Source: Flavobacteriales bacterium (GTDB taxonomy: Bacteria; Bacteroidota; Bacteroidia; Flavobacteriales; Flavobacteriaceae). From it: 64,000 bases of DNA. The position numbers and the translations under genes are program-made. Position 1 is the stretch's first letter. Every line of letters begins with the position of its first letter. The notes under the pieces are model-generated. The model had not been told where the DNA came from. It worked only from the letters and a program-made list of their open reading frames with translations, and did not search any database. Of this stretch, positions 7,970-17,432 are shown one piece after another. The DNA is taken from the NCBI GenBank assembly GCA_017303755.1, contig JAFLBS010000001.1, positions 434,001 to 498,000 of the forward strand. Direction: 5' to 3'.

Positions 7970-9631
7970 TTATTGTTTAGTCACTTTAAACACTTTCGAA
8001 TAACGCTCACTTGTTAATGAAACAATATAATTTCCAGTAGCGTACTCAAACGGAATGGCATTCAAGCCTTCTGAAATATTTTTTACAAAAGAAAAAAGTT
8101 GCTTCCCATCGATTGTTGAAATGGTTATTGTGTAATCGCCAATAAAATTCCCTTTACTATATACTTGTAATTGATTATTTAGAATCGGATTAATCAACTG
8201 AAATTCTTGTTGAAAATTACTTTCATCAATTCCTAAAGTGGCTGCTTGTAATGCTTCAAAGGCATTCACTCTACCGTAACCCATGTATTCGTCATAACCA
8301 GCAACATCTTCTCCTAAAGTTCCAACCTCATCAGCTGCTGTATTTTGTAAAATTGTTTTAACCTGTTCCGGAGTTAAAGATGGATTTTGCGCAAAAATCA
8401 ACGATGCAATTCCAGCTACCAAAGGTGTTGCTTGAGAAGTTCCTCCCCAATATGCATTGGGATTGGTATCGTTGTTGTAACTTAATCCGTAAATAAAATT
8501 CCCCGGCGCAACAACGTTGATGTGTGAACCATAATTACTTCCGCTGGTTGCGCTCCAAAAAAACGGAGCTGTTCTGGTGTCATCCGGATTTGTAGAACCA
8601 ACTGCTACTACATTCGGATACGTTATCGAATAACCCGCAGGGTAATAAGTGGTATCGTTATTGAAATTCATCATACAAAAAAATAACATCACGTTTTGTC
8701 CATCGGCATAATCAATTGAATCGGCAATTATAGCCGAGCTTGTAGAACCACCAATTGACATACTTACAATTTTGGCTCCGTTATCAACCGCGTAAAAAAT
8801 AGAACTGGCCATACTAGAATACGATCCGTTGCCGGTCGAATTCAATACCTTCAATGGCATTATTTTACTGTTCCAATTGACACCAGAGTACAAACTGTTA
8901 TTGTTAGCGATAGCACCTATTATTCCCGTACAATTAGTTCCGTGACCTTGATCATCAGTGGGATTATTGTCATTACCTACCCAATCCCAACCATTCACAT
9001 CGTCAATATATCCGTTACCATCATCATCAACACTATTTCCAGCAACTTCATCTGTATTGATCCAAATTCGGGAAGCAATATCAGGATGGTTCATTTTCAA
9101 ACCTGAGTCTGGAACTGCAATAATCATGTTTGGATCACCTGTTTGAATGTCCCAAGCCAGTTCCATATCTACGTCGGCATCGGGTAAAGTCGTTCCAATT
9201 CCAGACATGGTTCCTGTATTCAACAATCCCCATTGACGGTTAAAATAAGTATCTGAAGGAACAGCTAAAGCAGAATTCTCATTGAATTGTCCGCCGCTAA
9301 TTGCAATGTAATCCAATTCAGCATATTCAATTGCGTTTAACATTTGAAACTTTTTTAGCTCCAAATTAGCATCTACACCATCAGTAAAAACCAGCAAAAA
9401 ACTTCTTGTTCTTGAATAATTTCCAATCGATTGAATGGATTGTAAACCAACCGTTGCGTTTAGTTTATCCAAAGAAGAATTGCCTAACGATTTCTTTTCA
9501 AAATCAATTTTATCAAGTTGAAAAGCACTTTCTTTCAACTTAACAATCAACTGATTCTTGATGTAATTCTGATCATTTTGAGCTCCAACTACATTGAATA
9601 CTAAAAAGAGTGCTATGATTAAATTTTTCAT
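7970..9631 (-). CDS. Secreted subtilisin-like protease (S8) with T9SS sorting domain
   Basis: A signal peptide ends near VVGAQ at residue 18. An inhibitor-like pro-region follows, then the S8 catalytic domain with Asp175 (AVPDSG), His230 (QGHGTNC) and Ser399 (GGTSQATP). A calcium-binding-like stretch VDDDGNGYIDDVNGWD lies between Asp and His, as in fervidolysin-type enzymes. The last ~75 residues, beginning near QLQVYSK, form a beta-sandwich ending in YIVSLTSERYSKVFKVTKQ, which fits a type A T9SS C-terminal domain. It is therefore probably exported across the outer membrane and cleaved or anchored. The S9 peptidase gene lies 19 bases upstream on the same strand, so the two may be co-transcribed. 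Confidence 0.95.
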   Translation of the reverse strand: MKNLIIALFLVFNVVGAQNDQNYIKNQLIVKLKESAFQLDKIDFEKKSLGNSSLDKLNATVGLQSIQSIGNYSRTRSFLLVFTDGVDANLELKKFQMLNAIEYAELDYIAISGGQFNENSALAVPSDTYFNRQWGLLNTGTMSGIGTTLPDADVDMELAWDIQTGDPNMIIAVPDSGLKMNHPDIASRIWINTDEVAGNSVDDDGNGYIDDVNGWDWVGNDNNPTDDQGHGTNCTGIIGAIANNNSLYSGVNWNSKIMPLKVLNSTGNGSYSSMASSIFYAVDNGAKIVSMSIGGSTSSAIIADSIDYADGQNVMLFFCMMNFNNDTTYYPAGYSITYPNVVAVGSTNPDDTRTAPFFWSATSGSNYGSHINVVAPGNFIYGLSYNNDTNPNAYWGGTSQATPLVAGIASLIFAQNPSLTPEQVKTILQNTAADEVGTLGEDVAGYDEYMGYGRVNAFEALQAATLGIDESNFQQEFQLINPILNNQLQVYSKGNFIGDYTITISTIDGKQLFSFVKNISEGLNAIPFEYATGNYIVSLTSERYSKVFKVTKQ

Positions 9632-9650
9632 GTGCTTTGTTTTTAATTGT

Positions 9651-11549
9651 TTATAACGTTTCTTTCAACCATTTATAAAATTCCGTTTGCCAAACCATTG
9701 CGTTTTGTGGTTTCAACACCCAATGGTTTTCTTCAGGAAAATATAGAAATCTCGATTTAATTCCGCGTAATTGAGCTGCCTGAAAAGCTTCTTGACCTTG
9801 ACCAATTGGCACACGATAGTCTTTTCCACCTTGAATAACTAAAATTGGTGTATTCCATTTATCAACAAAATTAATTGGGTTGAATTTAGAATACGTTTTT
9901 TGAGCTACTTCATTTTTATCCCAATAAGCACCGCCATGATCCCAGTTGTCAAAAAACACTTCTTCAGTAGTTCCGTACATACTTTCAAGATTAAAAACCC
10001 CACAGTGAGAAATAAATGTTTTGAATCGGTTGTTGTGAATTCCGGCTAAATAAAATACAGAATATCCTCCATAACTCGCACCAACTGCTCCAAGTCTGGC
10101 TTTATCTACATAACTTTCTTTAGCAACATCGTCAATCGCCGAAAGGTAATCGTCCATTACTTGTCCGCCCCAATCACCCGAAATTTGTTCGTTCCATGCA
10201 ATTCCGTGACCGTGCATTCCGCGACGATTGGGCGCTACAATCACGTAACCTTGTGACGCCATTAAAGAAAAATTCCAACGAAAAGAATAGCTCTGAGTTA
10301 ACGGTGATTGTGGTCCGCCTTGGCAATACAAAAGTGTTGGATATTTTTTAGTTGCATCAAAATTTGGAGGAAGAATTACCCAGACTAACATTTTTTTTCC
10401 GTCTGTAGTAGTTACATATCTTCTTTCGTATTTAGGTAATGAAAGTTTACTATAGGTTTCATCATTGATTTTAGTCAGTTGCAACCACGTTTTCTTTTTT
10501 AAATTGTACGAATAAATTTCGGCTGCGTGGTTCATATCGGTACGCGTCACGATTACATTATCTTCTGAAAATCCGTAAACATCTGCCACATCAAAATCAC
10601 CCGAAGTTACCTGACGAACGGTTACTGCAATTCGGGTTACACCCGGAAAATTCACTTCAAACAATTGTTTTGTTCCATCAACTGCAGCAGTAAAATAGAC
10701 TTTCTTACCGTCTGGACTCCACATAAAATTTTCAACACTTCCGTCCCAATTGGCGGTTAGATTCATGTCCATACCTTTGAAACGAACAATGATATCATTT
10801 TTATCAGCTTCATAACCATCGCGCTTCATTTGCAACCAAGTTAAGTTTCCAGTCGGAGAAAAAACGGGATTGGTATCGTAGCCCAAATTGGTTTCAGTAA
10901 GGTTTTTTGTGGTTTTAGTTTCGATATTGTATTCGTATAAATCAGTATTGGTAGAAATAGCGTAAGCAGTTCCCGATTTCTTTTTACACACATAAATGAT
11001 GCTTTTGCTATCAGGAGACCAAATAAAATCTTCATCGCCTCCAAAAGGCTTTTGAGGCGAATCAAACGCTTCATTTGGCATGATATCAATTGGAGTTGCC
11101 TTTTCTATATTTTCAGCATAAAAAACGTGATTATGAGAACCATCACTCCATGTATCCCAATGACGATAATCCAATCCGTTGTATACCTGTACATTTGATT
11201 TATCTAAATTGGGATAAATGTCTTTACCTAAAACTTTGTCAATTTTCACTTCTTGAGAGGATAAAAGGTATTTCCCATCTGCTGAAAGATTTTTATCTGC
11301 AACTAAATCTTTAGTATCTTTTACTTCGGTTGCTGTTCCGCCATTGATTGGAATGGTATAGAATTTCGAATTGGATTTGTTTTCTTCAACAGAAGGAGTA
11401 GCTACTTTATAGACTACTGATTTTCCATCTTTAGAAATTCCGATTACTGTTACTCTTCCTAATTTCCATAACAATTCAGGAGACAATACATTTTGAGCCG
11501 AAGCTGATACACCCATAATACAAGCGATTAATAAAACTAATTTTTTCAT
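9651..11549 (-). CDS. S9 family peptidase (dipeptidyl/acylaminoacyl peptidase type)
   Basis: The 632-residue protein starts with a signal peptide ending SASA. The N-terminal ~370 residues form a WD40/TolB-like propeller, with repeats such as FIWSPDSKS, PVFSPTGN and FMWSPDGKK. The C-terminal alpha/beta hydrolase has Ser in GASYGGYS (about 492), Asp in GGKDYRVP (about 579) and His in ENHWV (about 608). Such enzymes cleave short peptides and are usually periplasmic in this phylum. The signal peptide and the neighbouring protease suggest extracellular protein use. A terminator-like palindrome separates it from the upstream metalloprotease gene. Confidence 0.95.
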   Translation of the reverse strand: MKKLVLLIACIMGVSASAQNVLSPELLWKLGRVTVIGISKDGKSVVYKVATPSVEENKSNSKFYTIPINGGTATEVKDTKDLVADKNLSADGKYLLSSQEVKIDKVLGKDIYPNLDKSNVQVYNGLDYRHWDTWSDGSHNHVFYAENIEKATPIDIMPNEAFDSPQKPFGGDEDFIWSPDSKSIIYVCKKKSGTAYAISTNTDLYEYNIETKTTKNLTETNLGYDTNPVFSPTGNLTWLQMKRDGYEADKNDIIVRFKGMDMNLTANWDGSVENFMWSPDGKKVYFTAAVDGTKQLFEVNFPGVTRIAVTVRQVTSGDFDVADVYGFSEDNVIVTRTDMNHAAEIYSYNLKKKTWLQLTKINDETYSKLSLPKYERRYVTTTDGKKMLVWVILPPNFDATKKYPTLLYCQGGPQSPLTQSYSFRWNFSLMASQGYVIVAPNRRGMHGHGIAWNEQISGDWGGQVMDDYLSAIDDVAKESYVDKARLGAVGASYGGYSVFYLAGIHNNRFKTFISHCGVFNLESMYGTTEEVFFDNWDHGGAYWDKNEVAQKTYSKFNPINFVDKWNTPILVIQGGKDYRVPIGQGQEAFQAAQLRGIKSRFLYFPEENHWVLKPQNAMVWQTEFYKWLKETL

Positions 11550-11586
11550 TATTGATACATTTTGAACGCTAAAAGTACTAAAAAAA

Positions 11587-11610
11587 ACATCCCGATAGTA
11601 CTATCGGGAT
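11587..11610 (-). terminator. Palindromic terminator after the metalloprotease gene
   Basis: CATCCCGATAGT and its exact complement form a 24-base perfect palindrome. On the minus strand it is followed by a T-run, so it would end the metalloprotease transcript before the S9 peptidase gene. Confidence 0.8.
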
Positions 11611-11636
11611 GCTTAAAAAAATGGTTTTTGGTTGGT

Positions 11637-14600
11637 TTATTGTTTGATGAAACGTTTGGTTAATGAACCTTTTTCGTTAGAAACCTCAATTAAATAAGTT
11701 CCTGCCGATAAGTTATTTACATTAACTGACTCGTTTTCAATTTTTCCGTTGCCTAATTCTTGACCCATCATGTTGAAAATTCTATAAGTTGAATCACCTT
11801 CAAGATTAGCAATGTTTAACACATCACCTTTTAATGGATTCGGGAATAAGTCGAATGAAATAGAATTAGTAGCTGACATTTCTTCTCCTCTCGCAGTAGA
11901 AACAATATTTACCGTATAATCTTCCACTTGACCGTAAGTAAATGAACCACAAGGAGTAGTTGGAGTAGTGTTGTATCTCATGATTACTCTCATTCTGGTT
12001 GAACCTAAAGTAGCCGTTGTTGGAATAGTAATTGTTCCAGAAACTGGTGTAGTAGTAGTAGCTGCTCTTGAATAAACCGATTCTCCAGCATCAACAAAAT
12101 CACCATCTTTATTGTAATCAATGTATACTCTATAACCTTCTGCATACACAGTTCCTGTCCAGAAAGGAGTAATAGTTATTGTATTTGCTGAACCTAATAC
12201 TACGTTTGTAGATTGTGCTGTAAAATCTTCATAACCAGCCGTTCCTGTAGAAGGATTGTTGATGGTTCCGAATTGAACTCTTTGAATTCTTTCATCAGCA
12301 GTATTGGTAGAACCAGCTGTACAATAAGTAACCGTTGTAGACGATGTTGTAACTGTAACTGTGTTACTATTCACTGAAACATTTCCAGCTGCATCTTTTG
12401 CTCTTACATTAAAAGTATAAGTTGTTGCAGCTGTCAATCCAGTAGCAGCAAATGTTGTTGCTGTAGTTGTTGACCCGATTAAAACTCCACCTCTATACAC
12501 ATCATAACCTGTAACACCAACATTGTCAGTAGCGCCAGTCCATGATAAGTTGGTAGAAGTTGCAGTAGTTCCTGAAGCTGATAATGTTGGAGCTGTTGGA
12601 GCTACTGTATCAGCTGGAGCAGCAGAAGTAGTTACAGAAACCGTATTACTGTTTACAGAAACGTTTCCAGCAGCATCTTTTGCTCTTACATTAAATGTAT
12701 ACGTAGTAGAAGCAGTTAATCCTGTAACAGCAAATGTAGTCGCAGTAGTTGTTGATCCGATTAAAGCTCCATTTCTATACACATCATAACCTGTTACAGC
12801 AACGTTGTCAGTTGCACCTGTCCATGATAAGTTAGTAGAGTTTGAAGTAGTTCCTGAAGCCGATAATGTTGGAGCTGTTGGAGCTACAGTATCAGATGAA
12901 CCAGCAGTAATTGTAAAGTTAGCATTAGATACATCAAAGAAAATGTGGTTTGTTCCTTTTACCATTATTCTATTTGTAGTTCCAGGAGTATTTGGAATAG
13001 TCACAGCTTGAGTTCCGTCATTTGGAGTAGCTGCTAAAAGTGTTGTCCAAGTTGAACCTCCATTAGTAGAAATTAAAATATCTACATTGGCACAGTTTAC
13101 ACCATTTGCAGTTGTTCCTGCTACAGCCCAAGTTACGGTTTGAGTACTTCCACCTGCGTATGAAACTGCAGTATTTGGAACAGTTACAGAAAATGGTCCA
13201 GCAGTAGCGTTCACAGTTACTACCATATCATCACTGTTGTTAGCAGATCCACCAGCTCTGTTATCACGAACTGTCAATCTGAAGTTTAATGTTCTTGCCA
13301 CTGATGACAATGCCTCAACAGTTACTTCAGAACCTGCAGTTGTAGTTGCTCCAACTAAAACTCTTGACATGTTAGGGAAATAACGTGTTGGAGAAGTTGA
13401 AGAAGGATACGATCTAAAGTTTACACCTGTAGTTTTTGTTGCACTAGGAGCAGCAGTATTGGTCTGAGAGTTAAATTGTTCCCAGTTGTAAGTAAGAGCG
13501 TCGCCATTTGCATCTGTTCCTGCTCCTGTTAACATAAATGGAGTACTTTTAGGGATAGTATAATCTAAACCAGCGTTTGCAGTTGGAACCGCATTACCAG
13601 TTGCTGTATTAGTTTGACATGTTTTGGTTTTCACATTATTAGTTACTTGTTGGATACTAACTGCGTGGAAATAAGCATCAGAGTGAGGCTGAACATCAAC
13701 AGCAGTAATACCTGCATAACCCATAATTGTTGAACCTGAACCTGGCTCCATGTGAACACCAGTTCCTTCATTACCAATTGTAAAGGTATGGTTAGCACCA
13801 AATTGGTGACCTAATTCGTGTGCAACATAATCAATATCAAAGTTATCACCAGAAGGAATTCCATCGTTTGGAGAAGTAAATCCACTTCCTTTTTGTCCGT
13901 TTACACAAACACAACCGATACATCCAGCATTTCCTCCACCTCCAGAAGCACCAAATAAGTGTCCTACATCGTAATTAGCTTCACCAATTACAGAAGTTAA
14001 AGTAGATTGCAACTCACCATTCCATGCTCCGCCAGCACCAGTTGCTGCAGCAGAATAAGGGTCAGTTGAGGCACTTGTATAGATTACAGCGTCAGTATTA
14101 GCAATTAATACCATTCGAACAGCAAAATCTTTTTCAAAAACTCCATTTACACGAGTCATTGAGTTATTGATTGCTGCTAAAGCTAATGCTTTTGTACCAC
14201 CAAAGTAAGCGGTATATTCACCTGTAACCGACATTGCCAAACGGAACGTACGCAATGTAGAATCATCGGCGTTCGGACGTAAAGCAGAAGGATCAACCAC
14301 TTGATTGTTAATATGATCTACAACTCCACATTCAAACTTAGTGAAAGCTGCTTTTTTATCTGACTTTTTATATACTGTATAAGTAGTTAAATCTTGTGAA
14401 ATTGGTTCAATAAACTCCGCTGGTTTATCAGCACTTAAAGTCATCGATTTAAACCCTAAAGGAGAAACTGAAAAATAAACAGTTGAAGTTGGATTATCAA
14501 TTCCAATTCCGATGTATGATTTAATTTCTGGGAAACGAGCTGCTAAAGCTGGATCCATAATTGAATTTTCATACACACTGAATCGTTCTGAACTTCCATC

Positions 14601-14843
14601 AGCAGTAGGTAAAGAAATCACCACCATCGATGGCTTTGTAGCACTTCTCAATGGCGAATTTGACAAAGTAGTTTTTAAACCATTCAGGTCTAGATCTAAA
14701 AGATTTTTTTGAGGAAGTTGTGCTCTGCTTTCAAGCTCAATAAAGTTTGATTTGGCAGACTTCTCCCAAAAAGAATCTTTTTGTTGCGCAAAAGTAAAAC
14801 TCGTTATCGCTAATAACGCAACAGAAAGTAATTTGTACTTCAT
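11637..14843 (-). CDS. Large secreted reprolysin-like metalloprotease with FnIII repeats, GEVED and T9SS domains
   Basis: The 1068-residue protein has a signal peptide ending TFAQQ. A pro-domain runs to about residue 190. The zinc site is HELGHQFGANH near residue 345, with the Met-turn IMGYAG about 30 residues later, as in M12B-like metallopeptidases. A bundle of Ig-like segments follows, then two tandem fibronectin type III domains (from residues 651 and 745), a GEVED-type domain (YIDYNKDGDFVDAGESVYS, near 930) and a T9SS type A C-terminal domain ending SLTKRFIKQ. It is probably an extracellular protease degrading proteins for nutrition or virulence. No TAnnTTTG element is visible in the AT-rich spacer upstream. 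Confidence 0.95.
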   Translation of the reverse strand: MKYKLLSVALLAITSFTFAQQKDSFWEKSAKSNFIELESRAQLPQKNLLDLDLNGLKTTLSNSPLRSATKPSMVVISLPTADGSSERFSVYENSIMDPALAARFPEIKSYIGIGIDNPTSTVYFSVSPLGFKSMTLSADKPAEFIEPISQDLTTYTVYKKSDKKAAFTKFECGVVDHINNQVVDPSALRPNADDSTLRTFRLAMSVTGEYTAYFGGTKALALAAINNSMTRVNGVFEKDFAVRMVLIANTDAVIYTSASTDPYSAAATGAGGAWNGELQSTLTSVIGEANYDVGHLFGASGGGGNAGCIGCVCVNGQKGSGFTSPNDGIPSGDNFDIDYVAHELGHQFGANHTFTIGNEGTGVHMEPGSGSTIMGYAGITAVDVQPHSDAYFHAVSIQQVTNNVKTKTCQTNTATGNAVPTANAGLDYTIPKSTPFMLTGAGTDANGDALTYNWEQFNSQTNTAAPSATKTTGVNFRSYPSSTSPTRYFPNMSRVLVGATTTAGSEVTVEALSSVARTLNFRLTVRDNRAGGSANNSDDMVVTVNATAGPFSVTVPNTAVSYAGGSTQTVTWAVAGTTANGVNCANVDILISTNGGSTWTTLLAATPNDGTQAVTIPNTPGTTNRIMVKGTNHIFFDVSNANFTITAGSSDTVAPTAPTLSASGTTSNSTNLSWTGATDNVAVTGYDVYRNGALIGSTTTATTFAVTGLTASTTYTFNVRAKDAAGNVSVNSNTVSVTTSAAPADTVAPTAPTLSASGTTATSTNLSWTGATDNVGVTGYDVYRGGVLIGSTTTATTFAATGLTAATTYTFNVRAKDAAGNVSVNSNTVTVTTSSTTVTYCTAGSTNTADERIQRVQFGTINNPSTGTAGYEDFTAQSTNVVLGSANTITITPFWTGTVYAEGYRVYIDYNKDGDFVDAGESVYSRAATTTTPVSGTITIPTTATLGSTRMRVIMRYNTTPTTPCGSFTYGQVEDYTVNIVSTARGEEMSATNSISFDLFPNPLKGDVLNIANLEGDSTYRIFNMMGQELGNGKIENESVNVNNLSAGTYLIEVSNEKGSLTKRFIKQ
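12330..12893 (-). repeat. Tandem 282-bp repeat coding two FnIII domains
   Basis: Two 94-codon units (12893-12612 and 12611-12330) each begin DTVAPTAPTLSASGTT. They differ at only a few residues, which indicates a recent internal duplication. Confidence 0.9.
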
Positions 14844-15063
14844 AATAATAAGGTATTGGTTAAAAATAGAATATCGAAATTATAGAAGTTTGACTATTGT
14901 TTTTTTAACGATTTAAAAAAGATATTAACAAATCGATGAAATGCACTCTTATTTATTGGCACATTATTATAATTTGATGAAAATTCATACGAAATCAATA
15001 TTTAATGCAATAATCATTCAACAAAAACTAAAAAAAACTATTTTTATAAAAAAAAATGACTGC

Positions 15064-16176
15064 ATGCATCTTAGTTATTGGGAAATAAAAAATTGGTTTT
15101 CAAAAGTTGATTACACCATCGTAGGAAGCGGAATTGTTGGCTTGCATTGTGCTTTACACTTACGTGAACGTTTTCCTGATAGTAAAATTTTAGTTTTAGA
15201 AAAAGGAATTTTACCTCAAGGAGCGAGCACAAAAAATGCTGGGTTTGCTTGTTTCGGAAGCCTTTCTGAAATCATCGATGATTTAAAATCACACTCAGAA
15301 GAAGACGTAATTCAATTGGTGCAAAAACGATGGAATGGCCTGCAATTACTGAGAAAAAACCTAGGTGACAATGCAATAGACTTTAAACCTTATGGCGGCT
15401 ATGAACTTTTTCTAAACGAAGAGGAAAACACTTACAGTGAATGCTTACAAAAACTTCCGTTTATTAATGAACTTTTGAAGCCTTTGTTCAAAAATGATGT
15501 TTTTTCGAAAGAATTTGACCGCTTCGGATTTGGAAATTGTAAAGAATATTTCATTTTCAATCCCTATGAAGCCCAAATTGATACCGGAAATATGATGCAA
15601 GCGCTTTTGAAAAAGGCAGTTTCGGAGAATATTTTAATATTGAATCAAGCTGAAGTGAATTCGTACACCGAAAAAAACGATGCCGTTGAAGTGCTTATCA
15701 ATGATTATCCCTTTTCAACCAAAAAATTACTGTTCACTACCAACGGCTTTGCTTCTGAATTAACCAATAACGCCGTAAAACCAGCTAGAGCGCAAGTTTT
15801 AATAACAAAACCCATTCCCAACTTAGACATTAGAGGAACATTCCATTTGGATAAAGGGTTTTATTATTTCAGAAACATCGATGATCGAATTTTACTTGGC
15901 GGAGGAAGAAACCTAGATTTTGAAGGAGAAACCACCACCGATTTGAATCCAACAGAAAAAATTCAAAACAGGTTGGAAGAGTTGTTAAAAAATGTAATTT
16001 TACCCCATCAAGAATTTGAAATTGAACATCGTTGGAGCGGAATTATGGGAATTGGATCAAGTAAAACACCTATAGTGAGTCAGCTTTCAAACCACGTATA
16101 TTGTGGTGTTCGATTAGGCGGAATGGGTGTAGCCATTGGAAGTATAGTAGGAAAAGAATTAGCAGATTTAGTATAA
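15064..16176 (+). CDS. FAD-dependent oxidoreductase, DAO family
   Basis: The product is a D-amino-acid-oxidase-type flavoprotein. The FAD-binding motif is near the N terminus (YTIVGSGIVGLHCALHLRERF), followed by the DAO signature around ASTKNAGFACFGS. Near the C terminus are HRWSGIMGIGSSKTPIV and CGVRLGGMGVAIGSIVG, which close the FAD site. Such enzymes oxidise amine substrates; the specific one is unknown. I use the ATG at 15064 (370 residues), because the upstream in-frame 41 codons are AT-rich and unlike any family N terminus. The stop is 3 bases before mtgA, so the two are translationally close and probably one operon. Confidence 0.9.
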   Translation: MHLSYWEIKNWFSKVDYTIVGSGIVGLHCALHLRERFPDSKILVLEKGILPQGASTKNAGFACFGSLSEIIDDLKSHSEEDVIQLVQKRWNGLQLLRKNLGDNAIDFKPYGGYELFLNEEENTYSECLQKLPFINELLKPLFKNDVFSKEFDRFGFGNCKEYFIFNPYEAQIDTGNMMQALLKKAVSENILILNQAEVNSYTEKNDAVEVLINDYPFSTKKLLFTTNGFASELTNNAVKPARAQVLITKPIPNLDIRGTFHLDKGFYYFRNIDDRILLGGGRNLDFEGETTTDLNPTEKIQNRLEELLKNVILPHQEFEIEHRWSGIMGIGSSKTPIVSQLSNHVYCGVRLGGMGVAIGSIVGKELADLV

Positions 16177-16179
16177 CTT

Positions 16180-16860
16180 ATGATAAAAAAGATTTTTAAT
16201 TGGATAAAAAAAGCCATGCTTTGGTTTTTCGGAATTTCGATTTTTTTGGTAATTCTATTCAAATGGGTTCCGGTTCCATTTACTCCTTTAATGTTAACCC
16301 GAGTAGTTCAAAGTAAAATGGATGGAAAAGACGCCATTTTTAGTCACGATTGGGAATCACTGGAAAACATCTCGCCCAATTTACAAAAAGCGGTAATTGC
16401 GAGTGAAGACGGAAATTTTCTGAAACACAAAGGCTTCGATTTTGATGCAATGAAAAAAGCTTTTGAAAACAATAATAAAGGCCGAAGACTCAAAGGCGGA
16501 AGTACCATTTCGCAACAAACTGCCAAAAACGTTTTTCTTTGGCACGGTAGAAGCTACATCCGAAAAGGATTGGAAGCCTATTTTACAGTTTTAATCGAAT
16601 TGTTTTGGGGTAAAGAACGCATCATGGAAGTCTACCTCAACAGTATTGAAATGGGTAACGGTGTTTATGGAGCGCAAGCCGCAACGCAACATTGGTATCA
16701 AAAAAATGCCAACAGCTTGAGTCCGAGAGAAGCTGCTGGGATTGCTGCTATTTTACCCAATCCAAGAAAGTTCAAAGCATCCAATTCAAGTTCGTATATC
16801 AATAAAAGGAAGGGGAAAATCATGCGCGTGATGCGTCAAACTGGAAACATAGAATATTAA
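16180..16860 (+). CDS. mtgA: Monofunctional peptidoglycan transglycosylase
   Basis: It polymerises lipid II into glycan strands at the periplasmic face of the inner membrane. One membrane anchor is at about residues 10-30. The GT51 motifs are present: EDGNFLKHKGFD (first catalytic Glu), KGGSTISQQTAKN, RKGLEAYFTVLIE and KERIMEVYLNSIEMGNGVYG (second Glu). The length of 226 residues is normal and no transpeptidase domain follows. The gene lies 3 bases downstream of a DAO-family oxidoreductase gene, a pairing with no obvious functional link, and ends at a hairpin shared with the convergent DoxX gene. Confidence 0.97.
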   Translation: MIKKIFNWIKKAMLWFFGISIFLVILFKWVPVPFTPLMLTRVVQSKMDGKDAIFSHDWESLENISPNLQKAVIASEDGNFLKHKGFDFDAMKKAFENNNKGRRLKGGSTISQQTAKNVFLWHGRSYIRKGLEAYFTVLIELFWGKERIMEVYLNSIEMGNGVYGAQAATQHWYQKNANSLSPREAAGIAAILPNPRKFKASNSSSYINKRKGKIMRVMRQTGNIEY

Positions 16861-16889
16861 AAAAAGCCCCAATTTCGGGGCTTTTTTTT
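16861..16889. terminator. Bidirectional terminator between mtgA and DoxX gene
   Basis: AAAAGCCCC (16862-16870) pairs with GGGGCTTTT (16877-16885), flanked by A- and T-runs. Confidence 0.85.
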
Positions 16890-17262
16890 ATGCAAAAAGT
16901 GGTCGGTATTGTGGCCATAACTTGTAAATTAATATTCCGTTAAAAAAGACAATCACAAACGACATTGCAATACCGGGAATATCTAAAAACAGGTGAAATA
17001 ATAAAATGTTAATCGAAATTGGTGCCAACAAAATTAATGCAAAGGCAACCCATTTTTTAAGCAAAAGTAAAACCCCAATAATAACTTCCAGAATCCCAAC
17101 TACCGGAAATATATACCCAGTTGCGCCAAGTGAATTTAGAAAATCTCCTGCAGAACCTGTTGGTGGTTCCATCGGGATAAAATGCAAAAACTTATTGGCT
17201 CCAAAAACTATTAATAGCAAGCCCAATACAATTCTAATAATTTTAGTAAATTGTGAATTCAT
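16888..17262 (-). CDS. DoxX family membrane protein
   Basis: The 124-residue protein has four predicted membrane segments: IIRIVLGLLLIVFGANKFLH, a Gly-rich one around TGYIFPVVGILEVIIGVLLLL, one near FALILLAPISINILLFHLF, and one near IAMSFVIVFFNGILIYKLW. The first segment with its G-x-N-K pattern is typical of DoxX/DoxD-like proteins. Some members take part in quinone-linked redox reactions, but most, including this type, have no known role. It stands alone, convergent with mtgA. Its stop codon falls inside the terminator T-run. Confidence 0.88.
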   Translation of the reverse strand: MNSQFTKIIRIVLGLLLIVFGANKFLHFIPMEPPTGSAGDFLNSLGATGYIFPVVGILEVIIGVLLLLKKWVAFALILLAPISINILLFHLFLDIPGIAMSFVIVFFNGILIYKLWPQYRPLFA

Positions 17263-17432
17263 AAAAACATCTATTTATTGGTTAGTAATACCGTAAAAAT
17301 AATATTAAAAAATTATATATTTTATACACTAGGCTTGATTTTTTTAAACATTTAAAAGTTCATAAACTAAAAAATCAATGCAGTTGTAACTTTTTCAAAC
17401 CATCAACAACTAATACAAAAAACAACAATCAA

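Noticed and set aside
12523-13011. Two similar plus-strand frames (12523-12789, 12805-13011) opposite the metalloprotease gene
   Set aside because: They are the antisense of the two FnIII repeats, which explains their likeness; the protease frame has clear domains.
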